In this document: positions 1 to 6,111 of the stretch, piece after piece
Layout: each line of letters begins with the position of its first letter
Position numbering within the stretch: the stretch's first letter is position 1
Assembly (NCBI GenBank): GCA_017420825.1
Contig: JAFQNU010000094.1
Span: 1 to 6,592 of the forward strand
Origin: Clostridia bacterium
GTDB lineage: Bacteria; Bacillota; Clostridia; UBA1381
Length of the DNA: 6,592 nt
Reading direction: 5' to 3'
Translations under genes and position numbers: made by a program
Notes under the pieces: model-generated
The model's input: the letters and a program-made list of their open reading frames with translations, nothing else
What the model was told of the DNA's origin: nothing
Database searches by the model: none

Positions 1-1311
1 CGTGGAACAGAAATTATACTTCATATTTCCGATGACAGCAAGGAATTTCTTGAAATGCCTCTTCTTTCTCAAACTCTCGAAAAATACTGCGGTTTCTTCC
101 CTATCGAAATTTTTCTCTTCGAAAGCGGCAAGGAAGCTGATAAATGTATAAATGACACACAGCCTCTTTGGCTTAAAAAGCCATCGGAGTGTACTGATGA
201 GGATTATAAGGCTTTCTACAAAAAAGTGTTTATGGATTTTAATGACCCGCTTTTCTACATTCATTTAAACGTTGAATATCCATTTAACCTCAAGGGTATT
301 CTTTATTTCCCCAAGCTTTCACACGAGCTTCAGGCAAACGAAGGACAGATTAAGCTTTTTAACAATCAGGTTTTTGTTGCTGACAACGTTAAGGAGATTA
401 TACCTGAGTTTCTTTTACTTTTGAAAGGTGTTGTGGATTGCCCCGACATGCCGCTTAATGTTTCAAGAAGCTTTTTACAAAATGACGGCTATGCCGCAAA
501 GGTTTCTGCTCATATTACTAAAAAGGTTGCAGACAAGCTTTGTGAATTATTCAAAAAGGAACGTGAAAAGTTTAATACATATTGGGATGATATCAATATG
601 TTTATTAAATATGGATGTATCCGGGACGAAAAGTTCTATGAAAAAGTTAAGGATATAATGATTTATAAGGACATTAATTCTGAATATATCACACTTTCTG
701 ATTATATAGGTGATAAAGATGATAAAACCGTATATTATGTATCTGATGAAAATCAGCAGGCTCAGTATATAAAGATGTTTAAGGAACAGGATAAAAATGC
801 TGTAATTTTACCTGCAATGATTGATAATCATTTTATTTCTTTTGTAGAAAGTAAGGAGCAGGATATTAAATTCATGCGTATTGATGCTGCGGTCTCTGAA
901 GAATTGACAGAAAGTGTTGATATGACTGAAGATGATACAGCAAAACTTTGCGAAGCGGTTAAGGAAAGCCTTTCACAACCTGATTTAAAAATTGAGGTTA
1001 AAGCTTTAAAGGATAAAAATATACCTGCTATTGTCATATTAAACGAACAATCAAGAAGAATGCAGGAAATATATAAATCATACGGACAGCAATTTGCGGG
1101 AATGAGCAATATGTTTAAAGACGAATACACATTTGTGTTAAATTCAAATAATGAATTGGTAAATAAGCTTAATACAACTGATGCTGAAACAAAAAAACTT
1201 CTTTGCGAGCATATATATGATCTGGCAATGCTATGTAATAAGCCTCTTGGTGCTGAGGCAATGACAAGATTCGTTGAAAGAAGCAATATACTAATGTCAA
1301 AGCTTGTATAA
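1..1311 (+). CDS. htpG: Molecular chaperone HtpG (Hsp90 family), 5'-truncated by the window edge
   Basis: This is the C-terminal 436 residues of a bacterial Hsp90, a cytosolic ATP-dependent dimeric chaperone. The reading frame is open from base 1; the ATG at 55 is internal, not a start. Residues 1-12 (RGTEIILHISDD) match the conserved end of the N-terminal ATPase domain. About 175-180 residues, including the GHKL ATP-binding site, are therefore missing to the left, judging by the usual length of about 620. Residues 45-160 form the middle domain. It contains VFVADNVKEIIPEFL, GVVD and PLNVSR, where Arg156 corresponds to the conserved middle-domain arginine that contacts the ATP gamma-phosphate. 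The stretch RRMQEIYKSYGQQF and the final helices (residues ~350-436) form the dimerisation domain. A strong terminator follows 7 bases after the stop, so the gene ends its transcript. GC content is visibly higher before about base 540 than after it. Family assignment is very secure. Confidence 0.96.
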   Translation, partial: RGTEIILHISDDSKEFLEMPLLSQTLEKYCGFFPIEIFLFESGKEADKCINDTQPLWLKKPSECTDEDYKAFYKKVFMDFNDPLFYIHLNVEYPFNLKGILYFPKLSHELQANEGQIKLFNNQVFVADNVKEIIPEFLLLLKGVVDCPDMPLNVSRSFLQNDGYAAKVSAHITKKVADKLCELFKKEREKFNTYWDDINMFIKYGCIRDEKFYEKVKDIMIYKDINSEYITLSDYIGDKDDKTVYYVSDENQQAQYIKMFKEQDKNAVILPAMIDNHFISFVESKEQDIKFMRIDAAVSEELTESVDMTEDDTAKLCEAVKESLSQPDLKIEVKALKDKNIPAIVILNEQSRRMQEIYKSYGQQFAGMSNMFKDEYTFVLNSNNELVNKLNTTDAETKKLLCEHIYDLAMLCNKPLGAEAMTRFVERSNILMSKLV

Positions 1312-1317
1312 TTTGTT

Positions 1318-1352
1318 AAAAGGATAAAACAGATTAGTTTTATCCTTTTTTT
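1318..1352 (+). terminator. Rho-independent terminator of htpG
   Basis: A perfect 13-bp inverted repeat (AAAAGGATAAAAC at 1318-1330 and its complement at 1337-1349) encloses a 6-base loop. The right arm runs into a seven-T run (1346-1352). It starts 7 bases after the htpG stop and separates htpG from the transporter gene. Confidence 0.92.
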
Positions 1353-1361
1353 ATAAATTTA

Positions 1362-1390
1362 TTGCAATATTTGTCAAAATATGTTATACT
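1362..1390 (+). promoter_or_regulatory. Sigma-A type promoter for the NSS transporter
   Basis: The -35 is TTGCAA (1362-1367), the spacer is exactly 17 bp, and the -10 is TATACT (1385-1390). The -10 is preceded by TGT, giving an extended TGn -10 element. Transcription should begin near 1397, leaving a leader of only about 25 bases. That is too short for a riboswitch or attenuator, so any control would be by a DNA-binding regulator. The promoter lies just downstream of the htpG terminator. Confidence 0.75.
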
Positions 1391-1422
1391 AAAAAAAATA
1401 TATAAAAGGTTAAGGTGATATA

Positions 1423-2781
1423 ATGAACAAAACTACCAGAGGAAGCTTTACAGGAAAAATAGGATTTGTGCTTGCAGCTGCAGGTTCGGCTGTTGGATTA
1501 GGTAATATCTGGAGATTTCCATATCTTGCAGCTAAGTATGGTGGAGGCATATTTTTACTTGTTTACATAATACTTGCAGTTACATTTGGTTTTACGCTTA
1601 TGATAGGTGAAATTGCATTAGGACGAAAAACAGGCTTAAGTGCAATTGGCGCTTTTAAAGCATTAAATAAAAAATTTTCATTCATAGGTTATCTCGCATC
1701 CCTTATACCCGCAATTATTCTGCCTTACTATTCAGTAATAGGTGGCTGGGTAATGAAATATCTAAGTGTGTTCTTGACCGGACAATGTCATAGTGCTACA
1801 TCGGATGAGTTTTTTGGAAATTTTATTTCATCAGTAGGTGAGCCGGTTATTTGGTTTTTACTATTTCTTACTATAACTGCTGTTGTTGTGTTACTTGGTG
1901 TTGAAAAAGGAGTAGAAAAGGTCAGTAAAATCATGATGCCTGTTCTTGTCGCACTATCTGTAGTTATAGCTGTGTACTCCATGTTTATGCCTGGGGCACT
2001 TGAAGGTGTTAAATATTATATTTTACCCGATTTTTCAAAATTTTCGGTAACTACAATACTTGCAGCAATGGGACAGCTTTTCTATTCAATGTCACTTGCC
2101 ATGGGAATAATGATAACATATGGCTCTTATATGAAAAAAGATGTTAATATAGAATCATCGGTTAAGCAAATAGAGCTTTTTGATACAGGTATTGCTTTCC
2201 TGGCTGGTCTTATGATTATTCCTGCTGTATTTGTATTCTCAGGCGGAAGTCCTGAAGCATTAGGTAAAGGTCCGAGTCTTATGTTTGTAACCTTACCAAA
2301 GGTATTTGACAGTATGATGGGAGGAACGGTTATTGGTATAGCATTCTTTGTTCTTGTTCTGTTTGCTGCATTAACATCGTCAATATCGCTTATGGAAACA
2401 GTTGTTTCAATACTATGTGATAAATTGAAAATAAACAGAAGGCTTGTGTGCGGAATAGTATTTATCGCAATATTCTTGGTAGGTTTGCCATCATGCCTGG
2501 GTTATAGTATTTGGAGCGAGGTAAAAGTCATGGGAATGCAATTCCTTGATTTCTTTGACTTTGCAAGTAACAGTGTATTAATGCCTATAGTTGCATTCTT
2601 TACCTGTATATTTATAGGATATGTAATTAAGCCAAAAGCAATAACTGAGGAAATTGAAATTTCGGCAAAGTTTAAAAGAGAAAAGATGTTTAATGTTATA
2701 ATAAAATATATTGCACCTATATGCATTGTCCTTATACTGGTAAGTTCAGTATTTGATGCCTTGGGTATATTTAAGATTTAG
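1423..2781 (+). CDS. Sodium-dependent amino-acid symporter, NSS (LeuT/MhsT) family
   Basis: This is a complete 452-residue integral membrane protein of the neurotransmitter:sodium symporter family, which imports an amino acid with Na+. TM1 carries the signature GSAVGLGNIWRFPY (residues 21-34), with the unwound glycines, Asn28 and gate Arg31. By LeuT correspondence the Na2 ligands are all present: Gly21, Val24, Ala315, Thr318 and Ser319 (ALTSS in TM8). For Na1, Ala23 and Asn28 are kept and Ser222 replaces LeuT Thr254. An Asp near residue 254 (ELFDTG) probably stands where LeuT has Asn286. The protein ends after about 11 hydrophobic segments (last near 425-450), lacking TM12, like the 11-TM bacterial subgroup that includes MhsT. 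The ribosome site AGGTGAT (1413-1419) ends 3 bases before the ATG and fixes the start. No neighbouring gene hints at the substrate; hydrophobic or aromatic amino acids are a guess from the subfamily. Confidence 0.94.
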   Translation: MNKTTRGSFTGKIGFVLAAAGSAVGLGNIWRFPYLAAKYGGGIFLLVYIILAVTFGFTLMIGEIALGRKTGLSAIGAFKALNKKFSFIGYLASLIPAIILPYYSVIGGWVMKYLSVFLTGQCHSATSDEFFGNFISSVGEPVIWFLLFLTITAVVVLLGVEKGVEKVSKIMMPVLVALSVVIAVYSMFMPGALEGVKYYILPDFSKFSVTTILAAMGQLFYSMSLAMGIMITYGSYMKKDVNIESSVKQIELFDTGIAFLAGLMIIPAVFVFSGGSPEALGKGPSLMFVTLPKVFDSMMGGTVIGIAFFVLVLFAALTSSISLMETVVSILCDKLKINRRLVCGIVFIAIFLVGLPSCLGYSIWSEVKVMGMQFLDFFDFASNSVLMPIVAFFTCIFIGYVIKPKAITEEIEISAKFKREKMFNVIIKYIAPICIVLILVSSVFDALGIFKI

Positions 2782-2854
2782 TAACTGTTCAACAATAAAT
2801 ATATATAAGTAATGGTTAAAATGTATAAAAATATCTAAAATTTATTCAACTATA

Positions 2855-2884
2855 TAGACATAATGCAGTAAGATAAGGTATAAT
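2855..2884 (+). promoter_or_regulatory. Sigma-A type promoter for the small unknown gene
   Basis: A consensus -10 TATAAT (2879-2884) lies 18 bp after TAGACA (2855-2860), a 5/6 match to TTGACA. The inferred start near 2891 gives a leader of about 85 bases. No terminator is visible between the transporter stop (2781) and this promoter, so read-through from the transporter is also possible. The leader holds only a weak 8-bp AT-only hairpin (2928-2949). Confidence 0.65.
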
Positions 2885-2974
2885 AATCTTAATAAAGAAT
2901 TTTCTCTTAGATAGGGAAAATAGTGCATATATTCAATAATATGAATATAAATATGATATTGGGAGGTTTGCCTT

Positions 2975-3358
2975 ATGAAAGATTCTAATGCTTTACCATT
3001 ACTGTTATTGGATAACAGCAGTGTAATGACTGTACTAAACGAGGGAGAGTTCAAATGCTCCAATCTTACGTTTGAAGCTGCAAAACATATTCTTGAGATT
3101 TATGATGAAAAGGATGTTTTGAAATGCTTTAGTGATTCCGAGCTTGAAACTGTAATTTACAATTACCTTGGTGTAGAGAAACGTAATTTTGCCTACAAAC
3201 GTATACGAAATATGCGCCCCGGACAGGATGCTGTTGTGTTTAAGCTGTATGTGACTCCTTCAGAAACGCAACCTATCATTCAGGCAGATGACGGTGTTGA
3301 GGCAAAGAAAATTCAGAATGTTTATGTTTACTGCCAGCATATAACAAGATTATCATAA
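2975..3358 (+). CDS. Small protein of unknown function, possibly DUF1874/STIV-B116-like
   Basis: This is a 127-residue soluble protein with no signal peptide or membrane segment. The start is fixed by a strong ribosome site, GGGAGG (2961-2966), 8 bases before the ATG. I do not recognise it with certainty. Its order of elements resembles the DUF1874 (STIV B116-like) family: an initial strand with an Asn-Ser turn (LLLLDNSSVMTVL, 9-21); a strand followed by an 'LTFEAAKHIL' helix (31-40); a helix ending in LG (57-66); and 'RPGQDAVVFKL' (81-91), comparable to the family's GD-x-x-(V/I) strand. The Gly-His usually found at the start of the second helix in that family is replaced by Ser-Asp (53-54), and the later Arg-Leu-x-Glu-Gly is not clear. 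Known members include viral and bacterial ring nucleases/anti-CRISPR proteins as well as uncharacterised ones, so no activity should be assumed. The gene has its own promoter and terminator and no evident partner. The ORF is secure; the family link is a tentative inference from memory of the pattern. Confidence 0.6.
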   Translation: MKDSNALPLLLLDNSSVMTVLNEGEFKCSNLTFEAAKHILEIYDEKDVLKCFSDSELETVIYNYLGVEKRNFAYKRIRNMRPGQDAVVFKLYVTPSETQPIIQADDGVEAKKIQNVYVYCQHITRLS

Positions 3359-3368
3359 TACAATAAGT

Positions 3369-3405
3369 AATTCCCGAAGCTTAAACAGCTTCGGGAATTG
3401 TTTTA
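3369..3405 (+). terminator. Shared terminator between convergent genes
   Basis: A perfect 13-bp stem (AATTCCCGAAGCT at 3369-3381 with its complement at 3387-3399) and a 5-base loop lie 10 bases after the small gene's stop. They are followed by GTTTTATTCTT. On the - strand the same hairpin begins 3 bases after the VanW stop codon and is followed by ACTTATTGTATT, a poorer T tract. It therefore probably works both ways, best for the + strand. Confidence 0.88.
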
Positions 3406-5262
3406 TTCTTCCGATGTATTTGGCATAGGTCTTATCGGTTCCTCTGTAGTAACAGGTTCGGGTGTTGTTTCAACAGAAGGTGAATTTTCAGGTGTTTGTT
3501 CAGGAACAGGGCTTGCTGACACGGTAGGCTGTGTCTCTGTATCAGCAGGTGGATTTGGAGATTCTGTTATAACAGGGTCGGTTGTGGGTGTTACTTCTCC
3601 TGACACGGGAAGCTCTGTAGCTGATGTGCCTACAACAACTTCAGAAGCGGTAGCTTTATATCTGCTTGTTGTAATTTTTGCTGAACTTTTCTTTACACCG
3701 TTTTCATATACTGTTTTGTAGGTATCAACAACATATCCGTTACTGCCTGATGAAACAACATTTCTTGTTCCTGCAGGTAATGTGGGGTCTTCTGTAATAT
3801 TTTCCCCGGGAGGAATAGTTGAAATTACACTGCTGCTTATAACAACTTCTCTTTTTGGAACATACTGTGTACCTATAAGAGAAACTGTTAATCTTCTGTT
3901 GCTGTAAACAGCAGAAATCTTTACAGGATACTCTGTGCTGTTCTTAAATCTAAAATCAACTGCATTATAAGAAACTGTAGCGTCCTGACCTTTAGGCACA
4001 TATCCTACTGTAAGCGAATGATTATGACGTTCGGTAATATTTAAATCAGCAAGCAGAACACTGTTATAGAGTGTTGAACTTACCTGACATATACCACCGC
4101 CCGCACCTTGAACACTTTTTCCGTTCTGGAACACAGATGCGATTTTGTATCCATTAGCCAAAGAAGGATTTCCCACAGCATCATTATATGAAAATTCCTC
4201 GCCGGGCATAAGAATTTTACCATTGATAGAGTTTGCTGCTCTTTCAACATTAAATGCCCTGTTTGCAGATGATGTTGCATAACTGGAGGAATAGGTTCCT
4301 ATAGTTGAAGAGAAAAGCTTTTCTTCAAGAATTTTCTTTGTTTTAGATGGCATTGAGATAACTGCATTAACTGTAACAGTTTCGCCTGTATTAAATTTCT
4401 CGAGTGCTGATTTTAATGTTTGTTTATCTATTTCTACTCCTACCGAATGTTCTGTTACTGTTATTCTTCCATTTTCATTTTTTACATATTGAGCATCTGT
4501 TGTAGGAGATGTTATTTTTTTGTAGGTTTCATCTAAATCAAGAGATTTAGGTTCTGAATAATCAAGATAAACTTCAACAGAATCAGTTTGACCATTTGAA
4601 AGAGCTGTAATAAGCTGATTTCTTGCGGTAGTGGTATCATGGTTTTGTCCTGCAGTTCCCGGAATAATAGTCATTGTATTATTGCCATATTCAAATTTTG
4701 GTTCTGTTGACACTCCGTTGAATGTTGTTCCGAAATCAAATAGAAGGCTGTCTAATAATTCGGTATCATAATTGAGTTCAAGTCCAATTGTATGCTTTGT
4801 GAAAAGCAGCTTACCTGCATAATATGCATCAACAAATATATTTCCTGTATTAGTAAGATATAGAGCTTTTTGAGCTGTTTTTTCTGCATCAACAGATAAT
4901 CCAAAATCTGAGGCTGTAATAACTGTTGTATTTCCGGCAGATGTGAGTGAAATTTGGGTTTCAGGTGTAATCAGTGAAGAAATCTCACTAACAGCTTCAT
5001 CAACAGTCTTATTTCCTAAATTAAGATTTGCAACATACACATTGTTTAGAATATGAGTTGAAGAACTTGTAGCAACGTAGGTAAGTAAGAAAATAATTAA
5101 CAGTAGAATAATTGCAATGGGAGTACAAAGTAATGCAATTTTCTTTTTAGAAATAGGTTTTTTTTCGGTTATTACTTTCTTTTTTGTGCCTCTTGAGCGT
5201 GGAGAATATGAATATTCATCCTCAGAGGTCTTATTTTTATTTTCTTTTAAATCTGTACTCAT
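3403..5262 (-). CDS. VanW-domain membrane-anchored cell-surface protein with PG-binding-4 and G5-like regions
   Basis: This is a 619-residue protein. Residues 1-40 are a polar, Lys-rich cytoplasmic tail, and 42-63 form a single membrane helix with the bulk outside the cell. Residues ~70-310 look like two tandem PG_binding_4 (YoaR-like) units, each starting with a strand and a 'T-x-x-E/A' helix. Residues ~318-450 are the VanW domain: NRAFNVERAANSING, LMPGEEFSYN, GAGGGICQVSSTLYNS (387-401) and ERHNHS (411-416). Residues ~468-546 resemble a G5 domain (LPAGTRNVVSSGSNGY, then a Tyr-rich strand). Residues ~549-619 are a Pro/Thr/Ser/Glu tail with no LPxTG sorting motif. VanW was named from vanB vancomycin-resistance clusters, but its function is unknown; related chromosomal proteins are common in Clostridia. 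No vanA/B-type ligase is present here, so resistance should not be inferred. A role in peptidoglycan binding or modification is an inference. The start overlaps the stop of the upstream cysteine-rich gene. Confidence 0.93.
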   Translation of the reverse strand: MSTDLKENKNKTSEDEYSYSPRSRGTKKKVITEKKPISKKKIALLCTPIAIILLLIIFLLTYVATSSSTHILNNVYVANLNLGNKTVDEAVSEISSLITPETQISLTSAGNTTVITASDFGLSVDAEKTAQKALYLTNTGNIFVDAYYAGKLLFTKHTIGLELNYDTELLDSLLFDFGTTFNGVSTEPKFEYGNNTMTIIPGTAGQNHDTTTARNQLITALSNGQTDSVEVYLDYSEPKSLDLDETYKKITSPTTDAQYVKNENGRITVTEHSVGVEIDKQTLKSALEKFNTGETVTVNAVISMPSKTKKILEEKLFSSTIGTYSSSYATSSANRAFNVERAANSINGKILMPGEEFSYNDAVGNPSLANGYKIASVFQNGKSVQGAGGGICQVSSTLYNSVLLADLNITERHNHSLTVGYVPKGQDATVSYNAVDFRFKNSTEYPVKISAVYSNRRLTVSLIGTQYVPKREVVISSSVISTIPPGENITEDPTLPAGTRNVVSSGSNGYVVDTYKTVYENGVKKSSAKITTSRYKATASEVVVGTSATELPVSGEVTPTTDPVITESPNPPADTETQPTVSASPVPEQTPENSPSVETTPEPVTTEEPIRPMPNTSEE

Positions 5263-5798
5263 TACAATAATCCACCTTTACTATTATAAAATTTTAAATA
5301 CTCATCGAGCTGTCTTGAATATGTATCCAAAAATGTATAAACCTCATCATTTGTGGCAAGAATATCAAATGCACGCTTAACGTTTTTTAAAAATCCCCTG
5401 TCATATTCAGATATATCAAGAGTTTTTGCAAGAGGACATAGTGCTTTTGCTCTTGGATCGGTTATAATTTTGAGTGTGCCTGTTTCATCTATATATGGGG
5501 TGAGCGGAAAAATCCTGCAAGCTAATGGTCTTTGATACCTGTCGCAATTACCAGAACAAAAAATAATAGGAACACTTTTTTGCTTTGAATTGTAGGTATA
5601 CGAAAAATCAGAGTTTTCAATGTAACCCCAGTTAGGTCTTAACATATTAAAAACCTTTCTTTCACCAGGGAACAGATACATTCCGCAATCGTCGCCCTTA
5701 CAGCAGGCTCTTTCACATAGCTTACCGCAATCAACTTTTAGAGGTGTGACTTTGTCAAACAGCTTATACAATTGCAGATATACATATGCAGAATTCAT
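5262..5798 (-). CDS. Cysteine-rich putative metal-binding protein, CxxCxxCC (YkgJ-like) family relative
   Basis: This is a 178-residue protein with no signal peptide or membrane helix, so probably cytoplasmic. Nine cysteines fall in three groups: Cys24, 28, 32, 33 and 38 (C-x3-C-x3-CC-x4-C); Cys81, 85 and 94; and Cys121. The segment CDRYQRPLACRIFPLTPYID (85-104) closely matches the 'C-x-x-Y-x-x-RP-x-x-C-R-x-FP' signature of the CxxCxxCC family (PF03692), proposed to bind zinc or iron. The N-terminal cluster has wider spacing than the classical CxxCxxCC, so this is a divergent or clostridial subfamily. Residues 130-172 are helical and lack cysteines. The ribosome site AAGGAG (5807-5812) lies 8 bases before the ATG. 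The gene is first in a two-gene operon with the VanW gene, which it overlaps by one base. The bound metal or cluster and the reaction, if any, are unknown. Confidence 0.8.
   Translation of the reverse strand: MNSAYVYLQLYKLFDKVTPLKVDCGKLCERACCKGDDCGMYLFPGERKVFNMLRPNWGYIENSDFSYTYNSKQKSVPIIFCSGNCDRYQRPLACRIFPLTPYIDETGTLKIITDPRAKALCPLAKTLDISEYDRGFLKNVKRAFDILATNDEVYTFLDTYSRQLDEYLKFYNSKGGLL
5272..5277 (-). promoter_or_regulatory. Ribosome binding site inside the upstream gene, with a TAATG stop-start overlap
   Basis: On the - strand AGGTGG lies within the last codons of the cysteine-rich gene (its Gly-Gly-Leu-Leu end). Its stop TAA (5264-5262) shares an A with the VanW start ATG (5262-5260). This arrangement fixes the VanW start and suggests translational coupling, i.e. 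re-initiation by ribosomes finishing the first gene. Confidence 0.85.
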
Positions 5799-6111
5799 AT
5801 ACGCAGCTCCTTATATACATAGTAAAATAATCTACTATATTGTATCATATAAATCACTGAAACACAATAGTTAAAAACGTAATTTTTACAATGTAACAAA
5901 AATTAAAAATTTGTCAAAAATTCATAAAGAAAGTACATAATTCTGTCACAAATTGAATTATTGCTTTAATATTTATTATATACAAAATGTTTACGGGTAT
6001 TTTGCATATATATTCATAACATACCTTATTATGATAAATTTTTAATATAATGTATAAAAATATAATTAAATGAGAAGATTAATTTTAAAACAAGAGAAAG
6101 GAAAGACAAAT
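5799..6111 (+). other. Divergent AT-rich intergenic region (313 bp)
   Basis: This region separates the leftward cysteine-rich/VanW operon from the rightward SpoIIQ-like gene. It holds the leftward promoter and ribosome site described separately, and the rightward ribosome site AAAGGA (6097-6102). Apart from these it is very A+T rich with many short A and T runs. I see no small ORF with a ribosome site, no stable hairpin, no tRNA and no repeat array. No clear sigma-A, sigma-F or sigma-G promoter for the rightward gene can be picked out. Confidence 0.6.
5839..5867 (-). promoter_or_regulatory. Sigma-A type promoter for the cysteine-rich/VanW operon
   Basis: Read on the - strand, TTGTGT (5867-5862) is followed by a 17-bp spacer and TACAAT (5844-5839, 5/6 match). 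The -10 is preceded by TGA, making an extended -10. It sits about 27 bases upstream of the ribosome site. The -35 is poor (TTG only), which suits an extended -10 promoter. Confidence 0.55.

Noticed and set aside
828..1286. A 152-codon open frame on the - strand inside htpG
   Set aside because: It lies wholly antisense to a clear Hsp90 coding sequence, has no recognisable protein pattern and no ribosome site that I can see; it is a shadow frame.
2928..2949. An 8-bp AT-only inverted repeat (TATATTCA / TGAATATA) in the leader of the small gene
   Set aside because: It is weak, has no GC pairs beyond one, and such repeats are expected by chance in DNA this AT-rich; not enough for a riboswitch or operator call.
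2842..3063. A 73-codon - strand frame across the region upstream of the small gene
   Set aside because: It overlaps the + strand promoter, leader and start of the small gene, and shows no supporting family pattern.
3398..3721. A 107-codon + strand frame rich in Gly, Val and Ser
   Set aside because: It is the antisense of the Pro/Thr/Ser/Glu-rich tail of the VanW gene; its low complexity follows from that composition.
3403..5798. A vancomycin-resistance gene cluster, suggested by the VanW domain
   Set aside because: There is no D-Ala-D-Lac ligase, dehydrogenase, dipeptidase or VanRS-type regulator nearby; the multi-domain VanW/G5 architecture is the common chromosomal clostridial form.
5881..5920. 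Short A/T-rich inverted repeats and a TTGTCAAAA sequence possibly resembling a Spo0A box
   Set aside because: The palindromes are imperfect and low-complexity. A similar TTGTCAAAAT also occurs at 1371-1380 by the transporter promoter, so it is not specific.
6046..6051. TATAAT upstream of the SpoIIQ-like gene as a -10 element
   Set aside because: No acceptable -35 lies 16-18 bp upstream (ACCTTA or nearby) and there is no TGn extension, so it is probably chance in AT-rich sequence.
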